The notes below the pieces were generated by a model that was not told the origin of the DNA, made no database searches, and was given only the letters and a program-made list of their open reading frames with translations. A stretch of 24,267 nt of DNA from a virus. The stretch lies in IMG/VR virus record IMGVR_UViG_3300009503_000123, positions 1 to 24,267 of that record, one strand, 5' to 3'. Position 1 is the stretch's first letter; every line of letters begins with the position of its first letter. Below, piece by piece: positions 6,735 to 12,955 of the stretch. The position numbers were made by a program, and so were the translations under genes.

Positions 6735-7333
6735 TGGAACTGGGTTTGACCGGCGCGATCTGGGTGCTGGCAGATGGCGGAGCCCCACCGGATCATGTGG
6801 CCCGCGCCATCGAAACGCTCCGGGAGGCGCTGCGTAACGCGGAATGCCAACTCCCGCCCGGACCTCAGCAGGACGGCGCGGTCATCCTGGGTGACGTGCT
6901 CCGGAAAACCCACCAGTGGACGCTGGCGCAGCGCCACGTGGTTGCCGAGGCCGTGCAGGCCTGGGCCTGGGGCCCGTGGGACGAGGCGGATGTAGAGGCG
7001 TTGGAAGATCGCCTCTGGGACGCCGGCCTCGACTGGGTATTCGGTGACCACGACCCGCCCGCTGGACCGGTGTCTCGCCGGGCAACTCCCCGCCGCCGGC
7101 GACCGGAGTCCGTCCCCCGCGCCTATGATCTGTGCGGGCAGTCCGCACCTGCCGGATCCGCTGCGGTCGTGCCGGGGTGGTCACGTCTGTACGTGCACCT
7201 ACACATCGGGTGCAAGCATCTCGTCCAGACACTGTGGGCGTGTCCGACCTGCCGGAACCCTGCCAACTGGGTGTCGATGGTGGTCTATATGGAGTTCGAG
7301 GAGGCGACGGCCGATGTGGCGCCGACGCGGTGA
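6734..7333 (+). CDS. Hypothetical protein, 199 aa, helical N-terminus and Cys-containing C-terminus
   Basis: Residues 1-108 are helical (PPDHVARAIETLREALRNAE, LAQRHVVAEAVQAWAW, EADVEALEDRLWDAG). After an Arg/Pro-rich joint at about 110-125 comes a second part with CGQ, HLHIGCKHLVQ and CPTC, which could bind a metal. The change in character at about 7044-7110 coincides with a region where another frame is also open, so either two genes or an old frameshift were fused here; I keep one gene because the frame is continuous. No family recognised. It overlaps the next gene by 20 bases. Confidence 0.6.
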   Translation: MELGLTGAIWVLADGGAPPDHVARAIETLREALRNAECQLPPGPQQDGAVILGDVLRKTHQWTLAQRHVVAEAVQAWAWGPWDEADVEALEDRLWDAGLDWVFGDHDPPAGPVSRRATPRRRRPESVPRAYDLCGQSAPAGSAAVVPGWSRLYVHLHIGCKHLVQTLWACPTCRNPANWVSMVVYMEFEEATADVAPTR

Positions 7334-7529
7334 CCCCGACCCCGTGACCGTCCTGCGGGCGCAGTACGACGCGGCCCAGGCGGCCTACGAGGCGGCCCTG
7401 AGCCGCTTTGAAGAAGCGTCCGGGGCGTGGGTGGATCTGGCCCTGTATGACCTCGTCGCGGCCGATTGGCGGCGTCGGCAATTGTTGCGGGAACTCCGAT
7501 CCCTTCAGGGGAGGACGGATCATGGCTAG
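7314..7529 (+). CDS. Small coiled-coil protein, 71 aa
   Basis: Almost entirely helical and heptad-like: VLRAQYDAAQAAYEAALSRFEEASGAW, then DLALYDLVAADWRRRQLLRELRSL. No Cys and no transmembrane segment. GGAGG precedes ATG 7314 and it overlaps its neighbours at both ends (20 bases upstream, 8 downstream). Similar short helical phage proteins are often adaptors; no specific role can be assigned. Confidence 0.68.
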   Translation: MWRRRGDPDPVTVLRAQYDAAQAAYEAALSRFEEASGAWVDLALYDLVAADWRRRQLLRELRSLQGRTDHG

Positions 7530-7779
7530 CACGCGGGCTAATGTGGTCCGAACGGTACGGGTTGAGTACGACATGCTCCGGGTACCAGGACCTTGGCATG
7601 GCATTCCCACGCCGTGCGTCGTGGTCCACACGGAATACCACGGCGCGACCCTGGCTAGCGACAGAGTCTCCTTCCGCAACCTCCAGGAGATGTCCTGGGC
7701 GCAGTTCGAGGAGCTCGTGAACTGGCTGTGGGAGGTCCGGGAGACCGAACGGCAGCGGCGTCAGGAGGACCAGCCATGA
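7522..7779 (+). CDS. Hypothetical protein, 85 aa
   Basis: The N-terminal half is strand-rich (VVRTVRVEYDMLRVPGPWHGIP, CVVVHTEYHGATLASDRVSF) and the C-terminal half is a charged helix (WAQFEELVNWLWEVRETERQRRQ). I do not recognise a family. ATG 7522 overlaps the previous stop region and is preceded by GGGGAGGA. The stop is shared with the start of a 24-codon open frame that has AGGAGG in this gene's last codons. Confidence 0.66.
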   Translation: MASTRANVVRTVRVEYDMLRVPGPWHGIPTPCVVVHTEYHGATLASDRVSFRNLQEMSWAQFEELVNWLWEVRETERQRRQEDQP

Positions 7780-7850
7780 GCGTCAACGCCCACCGCATCA
7801 AAGGGAAATGCAGGACCCTGCCGCACGCTAGAAAGGGGGAAGACGCATGA
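7776..7850 (+). CDS. Possible 24-residue leader or micro-protein
   Basis: ATG 7776 lies five to eleven bases after AGGAGGA and overlaps the previous TGA; its own TGA overlaps the next ATG. The product is short, basic and has one Cys (HRIKGKCRTLPHARKG). It bridges what would otherwise be a 67-base gap. It may be a genuine micro-protein, or a coupling peptide that carries ribosomes to the 7847 gene. Confidence 0.4.
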   Translation: MSVNAHRIKGKCRTLPHARKGEDA

Positions 7851-8119
7851 CCGCCGTGCAAGCGCACCATCTCGCGCGCATGGAGCGCCTGGAGGCCCGG
7901 CACCCCGGGCGGTTTTGCTGGGCGGAACTCGCCACCCTGGCGGTGTATGGCCCGCGGGACCAGGGCCCCTACGCGCTCCACCGGGCCCAAGCGGGCGTGG
8001 CCGCGTGCCGGGCGGACTCGCTCGACGACGACTGCGGCTACTGCTACTGTGGCGCGTGGCATCGGGGGCGGTACGTGGGCGAAGGCGAGGGGGTAGCCGA
8101 TCATGGCCCGCCGCACTAA
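7847..8119 (+). CDS. Hypothetical Cys/His-rich protein, 90 aa
   Basis: Helical first half (HHLARMERLEARHPGRFCWAEL, then ALHRAQAGVAACRADSL) followed by a dense cluster DDDCGYCYCGAWHRG that can hold a metal with C-x2-C-x-C-x3-H spacing. Start at 7847 is supported by AAAGGGGGAAG and the ATGA overlap. No family recognised. It overlaps the next gene by 17 bases. Confidence 0.66.
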   Translation: MTAVQAHHLARMERLEARHPGRFCWAELATLAVYGPRDQGPYALHRAQAGVAACRADSLDDDCGYCYCGAWHRGRYVGEGEGVADHGPPH

Positions 8120-8288
8120 GGGGCCGAGTGCCCCACCCGCCCCCGGCACCCTTGCGGCGGGGCGGGCGGCGCGGCAAGCGGGGTGTGACCACCACCGGGG
8201 GATCACGGACGGGGAGCGGCATGTGTGTTTGCTGTGTGGGGCCGTCCTGACGCTCGCCGACGTGTTCCGGAATCTACCGTCGAGCTAA
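8103..8288 (+). CDS. Small zinc-finger-like protein, 61 aa
   Basis: Basic Ala/Pro-rich N-terminus (RRTKGPSAPPAPGT) followed by CDHHRGIT and CLLCGAVL, a C-H-H / C-x2-C arrangement that fits a zinc-binding knuckle. It ends 12 bases before the replication protein gene. The role is unknown; a basic tail with a zinc site suggests nucleic-acid contact, by inference. Confidence 0.66.
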   Translation: MARRTKGPSAPPAPGTLAAGRAARQAGCDHHRGITDGERHVCLLCGAVLTLADVFRNLPSS

Positions 8289-8300
8289 AGGGGTTTATTC

Positions 8301-9377
8301 ATGGCGTGGTTGGAGTCGCACCAATCGTTGGCGAACCACCGTAAGCTGTTGCGGTTGGCCGATCTCACGGGCGTTTCCGAAGTGACGCTCATTGGCCACC
8401 TCCACTTGTTGTGGTGGTGGGCGCTCGATAATGTCGGACCGGAAGGATGCTTGGAGGGGATCTCGGACCGGGCCTTGGCCGTCGCGGCGCGGTGGCCCGG
8501 GGATGCCGGGCAATGGACCCAGGCTCTCGTGATGTCGGGGTTCCTCGACGAGGATAGCCTCGGCGTCCGGTGGCTTCATGATTGGCACGACTACGCGGGC
8601 AAGCTCCTGGAGCGCCGCGCCGAAGACCGCGCCCGGAAGCGGGCCGGTACGCGCCGACCGGTCTCGTCGCCGTCCGGATCCGCTACGACGGAGGGTCCGG
8701 CACATCTCCCACGGAATTCCGATGGACTTCCTGCCGAAGTCTCTCCGCCATCCCCCGGAGACAGTTCGGAGCCTCGCACGAACCGCGTACGTACAGTACC
8801 CAACAGTACCGTACCTAACCCTACCGAACCGAAAGATCCCCCCCTCGGATTTGCTCCCGCAAATCCGGTCCCCCCCTTAGCTGACGCCGGGGGGGACCCG
8901 TCGGTGACCACACCGTCGGACGAACGGCCCGCCTTGCCAGAACCGCCGAAGCCGCGGCACCCTCCGCGCCGGCGCCAAGCCCCTGATGTGCGGGCCCTCG
9001 TGGCAGAGTGGCGGGCCGAGTTGACTCGCCTCGGTGTGCCCTTGGCGCCCGATTGGCATCTCATTGCGGGCAGCGTCGTGCAAACGTGGGTCGATCACGG
9101 CCGGTCGGTTGACGAGGCGCGTGATTGGTGGACCTGGGCGGCCGAGCACCCGTACTGGGCTGTCCATCGCCACGAGCCCCAGAAGTGGCGGGATAGCTTC
9201 GGGCAGTGGCGCCTCAGTCAAGGGGCCCCCCTGCCGCGCGACCGGCCCAACGGCCGCCCGCGCCAGGACTGGCTGGCCGGCGGAGCGGCGGTGGAGGCCC
9301 TGTTGCACGCCGACTGGGGACCGCCGCCAGCCACCACCCCGCCGGACGAGGAGGGACGGACGGATGACCCACCGTGA
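8301..9377 (+). CDS. Phage replication initiator / replisome-organizer-like protein
   Basis: 358 residues. The N-terminal domain (1-115) has the familiar phage replisome-organizer pattern: WLESHQSLANHRKLLRLADLTG, then HLHLLWWWALDN, GFLDED, WLHDWHDYAGKLLERR. A long Pro/Ser/Thr-rich linker (about 115-225) follows and then a second helical, Trp-rich domain (VRALVAEWRAELTRLGV, RDWWTWAAEHPYWAVH, about 228-310). This domain order and the overlapping downstream gene fit an origin-binding protein with a helicase-loader partner. DNA coding for the linker carries repeats and a hairpin that may be the origin itself. RBS is AAAGGGG, eleven bases before ATG 8301. Confidence 0.78.
   Translation: MAWLESHQSLANHRKLLRLADLTGVSEVTLIGHLHLLWWWALDNVGPEGCLEGISDRALAVAARWPGDAGQWTQALVMSGFLDEDSLGVRWLHDWHDYAGKLLERRAEDRARKRAGTRRPVSSPSGSATTEGPAHLPRNSDGLPAEVSPPSPGDSSEPRTNRVRTVPNSTVPNPTEPKDPPLGFAPANPVPPLADAGGDPSVTTPSDERPALPEPPKPRHPPRRRQAPDVRALVAEWRAELTRLGVPLAPDWHLIAGSVVQTWVDHGRSVDEARDWWTWAAEHPYWAVHRHEPQKWRDSFGQWRLSQGAPLPRDRPNGRPRQDWLAGGAAVEALLHADWGPPPATTPPDEEGRTDDPP
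8784..8867. other. Candidate replication origin within the initiator gene
   Basis: In the linker-coding part of the initiator gene, ACAGTACC occurs at 8793-8800 and again at 8803-8810, and GTACC again at 8811-8815. Then CGGATTTGC (8846-8854) and GCAAATCCG (8859-8867) form a perfect 9-bp hairpin with a four-base loop. The stretch is more A+T-rich than its surroundings. Lambda (ori inside O) and many Gram-positive phages keep their origin inside the initiator gene in such a linker. No DnaA box is claimed. Confidence 0.45.
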
Positions 9378-9942
9378 GGTACGCGCCTTAATCGCGTTCT
9401 GCGTGACCGCGCTGCCAGGGCTGACGGTGCCGCCGGAGCCGCAGCTCTCGCGCATGGTCGCGGTCTGGACCGATCTGCTGGGCGATCTGCCGACGGATGT
9501 GGCCCGGGCGGCCGTGCGGCGGGTGCTGATGGAGCAGACCGGCGCGTGGTGGCCGACCCCGGGGGCAATTCGGCACGCCGCTGCGCAATTGATGCAGCCC
9601 GCGCGACCCAGCGTGGAGGCCGCGTGGGGCCAGGTGCAAGGCGCTGTCCGCCGATACGGGTATTACCAGCCCGACGCCGCCCTCGCGACCCTGGATCCCC
9701 CCGTGCGGGCCGTGGCGGAGGCCCTGGGCTGGGAGGCGATCTGCTTGGGCGACCCCGACGTGCTCCGGGGTCAGTTCGCCCGGTACTACGCGGCGGCGGC
9801 GGAGGGGGTGGACCGGGCCCGCCGGCTGCCCGCCGACCTCCAAGACGGGGCCTTGCACGATCCGGGCGTATCCCCGACCGCGAGTCCGCCCCCCTTGGCC
9901 GATGTGCTCCGCCGGGCCCTGAGCCGGGAGGCACCGTCATGA
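9364..9942 (+). CDS. Probable replicative-helicase loader / initiator partner, 192 aa
   Basis: Overlaps the initiator gene by 14 bases. The pattern VRALIAFCVTALPGL, LSRMVAVWTDLLGDLPTDVARAAVRRVLMEQTGAWWPTPGAIRHAAAQL matches the helical domain seen in phage helicase-loader/inhibitor proteins (G39P-like) and similar replisome proteins: a 'W-x2-LL-x-D-LP-x-D-V-x-A-A' helix set followed by 'WWPTPGAIR'. The C-terminal half (SVEAAWGQVQGAVRRYGYY to FARYYAAAAEGVDRARRLP) is also helical. No Walker motifs, so it is not an AAA+ DnaC-type loader. Start ATG 9364 has GAGGAGGGA upstream. Confidence 0.7.
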   Translation: MTHREVRALIAFCVTALPGLTVPPEPQLSRMVAVWTDLLGDLPTDVARAAVRRVLMEQTGAWWPTPGAIRHAAAQLMQPARPSVEAAWGQVQGAVRRYGYYQPDAALATLDPPVRAVAEALGWEAICLGDPDVLRGQFARYYAAAAEGVDRARRLPADLQDGALHDPGVSPTASPPPLADVLRRALSREAPS

Positions 9943-10292
9943 CGCGGGCACGGACAGGGGTGGGCCAGTACCGCGCCGGCCGCCGCTTTGAGTGGCGCGT
10001 CCGGGACCGGCTGGAGCAAGCGGGCTGGACCGTCTGGCGCGTGGCGGGGAGTCGCACGCCGGTGGACCTGGTCGCCCTGCGGGCCGACGCGCCACCGGTG
10101 CTGGTGCAGGCCAAGCGCGACGGCTGGATTGCGCCGACGGAGCGGGCGGCGCTCGTGGCCTGCGCCGCGCGGGTCGGCGGCCTGCCGGTGGTGGCGTTCC
10201 CCGGCCCCAGTACCCGTGAGCCCGTCACGTGGGCGGTGGTGGTCGTTCCCGAGGATCGGCCCAGCAAGGGTCTGCGGCACTGGATGCCGTGA
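9939..10292 (+). CDS. Archaeal-Hjc-like Holliday junction resolvase / VRR-type nuclease
   Basis: 117 residues with the compact PD-(D/E)XK pattern of Hjc-like enzymes: GRRFEWRVRDRLEQAGWTVWRVAGSRTP (Glu near 18), VDLVAL with the metal-binding Asp, and VLVQAKRD. The E-x-K element reads Q-A-K, a substitution tolerated in related nucleases. The gene overlaps the helicase-partner gene by ATGA and follows the replication pair, which fits resolution of branched replication or recombination intermediates before packaging. It could alternatively be a structure-specific nuclease of the same fold. Confidence 0.8.
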   Translation: MTRARTGVGQYRAGRRFEWRVRDRLEQAGWTVWRVAGSRTPVDLVALRADAPPVLVQAKRDGWIAPTERAALVACAARVGGLPVVAFPGPSTREPVTWAVVVVPEDRPSKGLRHWMP

Positions 10293-10313
10293 CACGGGGA
10301 GGAGGGATAACTG

Positions 10314-10526
10314 ATGCGGTGTGCGGCCTGTGGCGCCATCATCGGGGATACGCGGGACGCGGCGGAGTTGCACTGGCGGGCCCGGCATCGCGACCAGCCG
10401 CGCTCGTGGCCGGCCAGATCGGGTCTACCGCCGGCTCCGCCCGACATCACGGCGCGGCGCCAGCCGCCCTTGTGGCGGCACGCGGGCCGGCGGAAGCGGC
10501 CGGTGGCGGGGACGGAGATGGGGTGA
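10314..10526 (+). CDS. Small C2H2-like zinc-finger protein, 70 aa
   Basis: Starts MRCAACGAIIG and continues to ELHWRARHRDQ: C-x2-C followed by H-x4-H, the spacing of a short C2H2-type finger. The rest is Pro/Arg-rich and basic (ARRQPPLWRHAGRRKR). A strong GGAGGAGGGA lies nine bases before ATG 10314. Nucleic-acid binding is likely from composition; the target is unknown. Confidence 0.68.
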   Translation: MRCAACGAIIGDTRDAAELHWRARHRDQPRSWPARSGLPPAPPDITARRQPPLWRHAGRRKRPVAGTEMG

Positions 10527-10531
10527 GCGCG

Positions 10532-10984
10532 ATGCCCCGGGTGTATCTCGCCGGCAAGATGGCGCCCGACTGGCGGCGGCAACTCGTCGAAGGCTGGGCG
10601 CAACTCCCGCTGGGGCAGACCGCCCCGATGCGCGACGGGTGGACCTACGGCGGACCGTGGGTGGTGCCGCCGCCCCGCCACCACGGGGACGCCCTCCGCC
10701 AGTGGCGGGAGGGGCTGGAGCGAGCCGACGCGGTGTTCGTGTGGGTCACGGATCTGCGGGCGTTTAACACGCTCGTCGAGGTGGGGGCCGCGTTGGCGTG
10801 GGGCCTGCCCGTCGGGGTCTACGGCCCGGCCACGGACTTGCAGACTGCCCTGCCCGAGTGGTGGTTGGTGCAGGCGTTGTGCCCGGATGTGGCCCCGATG
10901 CCGAGCGTGCTCGAGGCGTGGGAGCGGTTCCGGGCGTGGGCGGGCCAGCGCTGGGGGTGGCCCGGGGTGCGGAAGGAGGCGTGA
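10532..10984 (+). CDS. Nucleoside 2-deoxyribosyltransferase-like protein
   Basis: 150 residues. RVYLAGKM at the N-terminus, YGGPWVVPPPRHHGDA near 39-53, ADAVFVWVT near 65-73, and NTLVEVGAALAWGLPVGVYG near 79-98 follow the nucleoside 2-deoxyribosyltransferase fold; the Glu in TLVEVG (about 83) aligns with the catalytic nucleophile. Classical enzymes exchange bases on 2'-deoxynucleosides, while phage relatives may act in nucleotide salvage or on NAD-type signals; the sequence does not discriminate. A GTG at 10523 overlaps the previous stop (GTGA) and would add three residues; the ATG places the conserved strand at the usual distance from the N-terminus. Confidence 0.78.
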   Translation: MPRVYLAGKMAPDWRRQLVEGWAQLPLGQTAPMRDGWTYGGPWVVPPPRHHGDALRQWREGLERADAVFVWVTDLRAFNTLVEVGAALAWGLPVGVYGPATDLQTALPEWWLVQALCPDVAPMPSVLEAWERFRAWAGQRWGWPGVRKEA

Positions 10985-10987
10985 GCC

Positions 10988-11467
10988 ATGGCGGATGTGC
11001 CGAAGACGCTGTGCTTGGGTTGTCACCGCGAGGATCAGGACTTGGTGGTCAGTTTGCCCCAAGTCGGCATCTGCGCCGATTGCCTGACCGAGCGGGGGTG
11101 GACGTTGGATAGCACGGCCGACGTGCTCCAGCGACTCGGCGTCGGGTGGCTGGGCGGGGCCCAACCGGGGGCGGCGGTGACAGACGCGGAGGCGACGCCC
11201 ACGCTGGTGTCTAGCGCGGGCACGGCCCCGGAGCCACCCGCCTGGATGCGGCCCCGGCGGACGCGGTTTGTGGTCTGGGTGGGGACCTTGGAGGAGCTCG
11301 CCGCGTACCTGACGGCCATGACCGATGCCCGCGACGGTGGGCGGCGCGTGTATGTCCTGCGGGACGAGCCGATTCCCGCCTCCGACGAGCGGCGGTGGCT
11401 GCTGGAAGTGACGGAACCGGCGGACGAGGCCCCGCACGACGCGGCGCGTAGTGAGGAGGGATCGTGA
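10988..11467 (+). CDS. Hypothetical protein, 159 aa, N-terminal zinc ribbon
   Basis: Residues 1-35 hold two Cys pairs (CLGCHRED and CADC) as in ClpX-type or RNA-polymerase-type ribbons. A Gly/Ala-rich linker follows, then a strand-helix domain (FVVWVGTLEELAAYLTAMTDARDGGRRVYVLRDEPIP) ending in an acidic tail. No family recognised beyond the ribbon. It overlaps the next gene by one base (TGATG). Confidence 0.66.
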   Translation: MADVPKTLCLGCHREDQDLVVSLPQVGICADCLTERGWTLDSTADVLQRLGVGWLGGAQPGAAVTDAEATPTLVSSAGTAPEPPAWMRPRRTRFVVWVGTLEELAAYLTAMTDARDGGRRVYVLRDEPIPASDERRWLLEVTEPADEAPHDAARSEEGS

Positions 11468-12174
11468 TGCCCAAACGGCAGGCACTGGTGTTCGTTGACC
11501 CCGCGACGGCGCAGCCGCGCCCCCTGACGTGGACGGCGGTCGATGTCACGGTGGAGTACACGGAGCCGCTGTTGGGGACGGTCCCCCGCGACCCAGACGT
11601 GTATGCGCGATACCTGGCGCCCCGGGCCCCGGACACCGAGCGGGGGGCGGAAGAGATCGCCACGGTCGAGGCGGCCCCGGAGGACGAACCGTTGGGGCCC
11701 GCGTGGACGGGGTTTCACCGCGACGAGGAGGGCTACTTTGTCTATGACTATTTCGTCGCCGGGCATCTCCGCGAGTCCGCCTTGGAACTCAAGGACGCGC
11801 TCCAGATCCCGGCCTTGCGGAGCTATGTGGAACAGTACCTCGTGATCACGCCACGCCGCCTGCGGTTCCAATGGCCGCCGGGGTTTCATCCGGACCCGGA
11901 ACTCCCCCACCTGGAACGCTCGTTGCGGGCCAGGACGCGCCAGGGACCGCGTATTACCATCGTTCGGTCGGACTACGTCCCGGCGGGTACCCGGCTGCAC
12001 TTCCGCCTGCACCTGCTCACCAACGCCCACTTTTCGTGGGATGTGGTCCGCACGCTGTTCACGGGGCAGTGGCGCGGGATGGGCCAGTGGCGGAACGGCG
12101 GGTGGGGCCGCTACGACGTGGTGGGATGGGAACCTGTCACCGGGGAGGGCGTGGTGCCGGATCGGCGGCGATAA
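11467..12174 (+). CDS. Hypothetical phage protein, 235 aa, with RAMP/Cas6-like glycine motif
   Basis: A soluble protein. The N-terminal half has strand patterns (RQALVFVDPAT, WTAVDVTVEYTEPLLGTVP) and an acidic loop. The middle reads YFVYDYFVAGHLRESALELKDAL and LVITPRRLRFQWP. The C-terminal half has AGTRLHFRLHLLTNAHFSWDVVRTLF and then G-M-G-Q-W-R-N-G-G-W-G-R-Y near 204-216. The last element, G-x-G-x5-G-x-G, resembles the glycine-rich loop of RAMP-fold proteins such as Cas6, and the preceding 'G..L.F.L.L' strand fits that fold. No catalytic His/Lys set is evident. ATG 11467 is chosen over GTG 11464 because GAGGAGGG then has normal spacing. Confidence 0.7.
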   Translation: MPKRQALVFVDPATAQPRPLTWTAVDVTVEYTEPLLGTVPRDPDVYARYLAPRAPDTERGAEEIATVEAAPEDEPLGPAWTGFHRDEEGYFVYDYFVAGHLRESALELKDALQIPALRSYVEQYLVITPRRLRFQWPPGFHPDPELPHLERSLRARTRQGPRITIVRSDYVPAGTRLHFRLHLLTNAHFSWDVVRTLFTGQWRGMGQWRNGGWGRYDVVGWEPVTGEGVVPDRRR

Positions 12175-12191
12175 CCCAAGGCCAGGATCGG

Positions 12192-12378
12192 AACGGGACA
12201 GGTGTGGGCAGCAACGGGACAGGTGTGGGTGGCAACGGGACGGGGTGGCACCGGGTGGCAATGGGGGAGCGCTGGGCGGCAGTGGCCTGCGGGGCAGTGG
12301 TCCGGGGCAGCGCGGGATGGCGTGGCGCCGGGGGTGGCCGGCAACGGGCAGGCTGGGACGGCGACGGGCTCGGGTGGC
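12192..12378 (+). repeat. G-rich 21-base tandem repeats, degenerating rightward
   Basis: A unit beginning AACGGGACAGGTGTGGG and ending (T/C)(A/G)GC repeats at 12192-12212 and 12213-12233, then with changes at 12234-12259, 12260-12280 and 12343-12362. All copies have the same orientation and the plus strand is strongly G-over-C biased, with many GGG tracts. The block fills most of the 272 bases between the 11467 gene and the 12447 membrane protein. One frame is open across it, giving Asn-Gly-Thr-Gly-Val-Gly repeats, but there is no RBS, so I treat it as noncoding. Confidence 0.7.
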
Positions 12379-12443
12379 ATAGGGGAGCGGCGGGACAGGA
12401 TGGGAGGGCACGGGACGGCATGGGGAAGGCGGAGGATAGGCGC

Positions 12444-12465
12444 GTAATGGGTCGTGGCCCATTAC
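12444..12465. promoter_or_regulatory. Perfect 8-bp inverted repeat covering a start codon
   Basis: GTAATGGG (12444-12451) pairs exactly with CCCATTAC (12458-12465) over a six-base loop. The left arm includes ATG 12447, so in mRNA the start codon would be inside the stem. It lies directly after the G-rich repeats. It could be a translational control hairpin or a protein-binding palindrome. Confidence 0.55.
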
Positions 12466-12650
12466 CTATTCGAGCCGGCGTAGGACATGCCAGGACCCGT
12501 GCGGCGTTCTGGTGGGGCTGGACGGCGGGGGTCACGGCGGGGGTGCTCGTCGCCGCGCTGGCGGCCACGTTTGATGGCTGGTGGTGGACGGCGGGGATTC
12601 CCGTGGCATTGGCGGTAGGGGTGATTGGGGCATGGCAGAGCACCACCTGA
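12447..12650 (+). CDS. Small membrane protein with two transmembrane segments, 67 aa
   Basis: Basic N-terminus (RGPLPIRAGVGHARTR) followed by two hydrophobic helices: FWWGWTAGVTAGVLVAALAA (about 22-41) and WWTAGIPVALAVGVIGAW (about 45-62). ATG 12447 has GGCGGAGGA 11 bases upstream but is sequestered in an 8-bp hairpin; ATG 12420 is an alternative start adding nine charged residues. Unknown family. Its end overlaps the ASCH-domain gene by 19 bases. Confidence 0.6.
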   Translation: MGRGPLPIRAGVGHARTRAAFWWGWTAGVTAGVLVAALAATFDGWWWTAGIPVALAVGVIGAWQSTT

Positions 12651-12952
12651 AGATCGCGCCACCGTGGTTTGAGGCGGTGGCGAGCGGGCACAAGACGGTC
12701 GAACTGCGGCGGGAGGATAGCCGGCGGTTCGAGCCGGGGGATGTGTTGGTCCTGCGCGAATATCAGGCCCCGCATCTCGTCACGGTGCCGCCGCGCCCAC
12801 CGGAGTTTCCCACGGAGGATCTGGCCTGGGTGGCGGGCTACACCGGCCGCACCTGCCGTGTTCACGTGACCCACGTGCTGCGGCATGACGATGTGCCAGA
12901 CCTGCTGCCCGAAGGGGTGGCAGCGTTGTCGATCCGGCTCCTGGAGGCGTGA
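12632..12952 (+). CDS. DUF3850 / ASCH-like domain protein
   Basis: 106 residues covering a complete DUF3850 domain: HHLKIAPPWFEAVASGHKTVELRRED near 4-29, FEPGDVLVLREYQ near 33-45, YTGRTCRVHVTHVLRH near 70-85, and SIRLLEA at the end. The 'H.LKi..p.F.av.sG.KtvElR..D' and 'GDvLvLrEy' blocks define this PUA/ASCH-related family, thought to bind RNA or modified nucleotides. It is common in phage genomes as a single gene. The cellular target is unknown. ATG 12632 has a GGGGTGA stretch upstream. Confidence 0.85.
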   Translation: MAEHHLKIAPPWFEAVASGHKTVELRREDSRRFEPGDVLVLREYQAPHLVTVPPRPPEFPTEDLAWVAGYTGRTCRVHVTHVLRHDDVPDLLPEGVAALSIRLLEA

Positions 12953-12955
12953 GTC

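Noticed and set aside
9218-11485. 755-codon minus-strand open frame
   Set aside because: Arg/Pro/Gly-rich with no domain, opposite five well-supported plus genes with ribosome binding sites.
12192-12280. Possible CRISPR array
   Set aside because: Units are contiguous 21-base repeats without spacers and decay rapidly; no cas gene is present.
12192-12446. Extension of the 67-residue membrane protein upstream through the repeats in the same frame
   Set aside because: The frame is open, but no ribosome binding site or plausible start exists there and the translation is only a Gly/Asn/Thr repeat.
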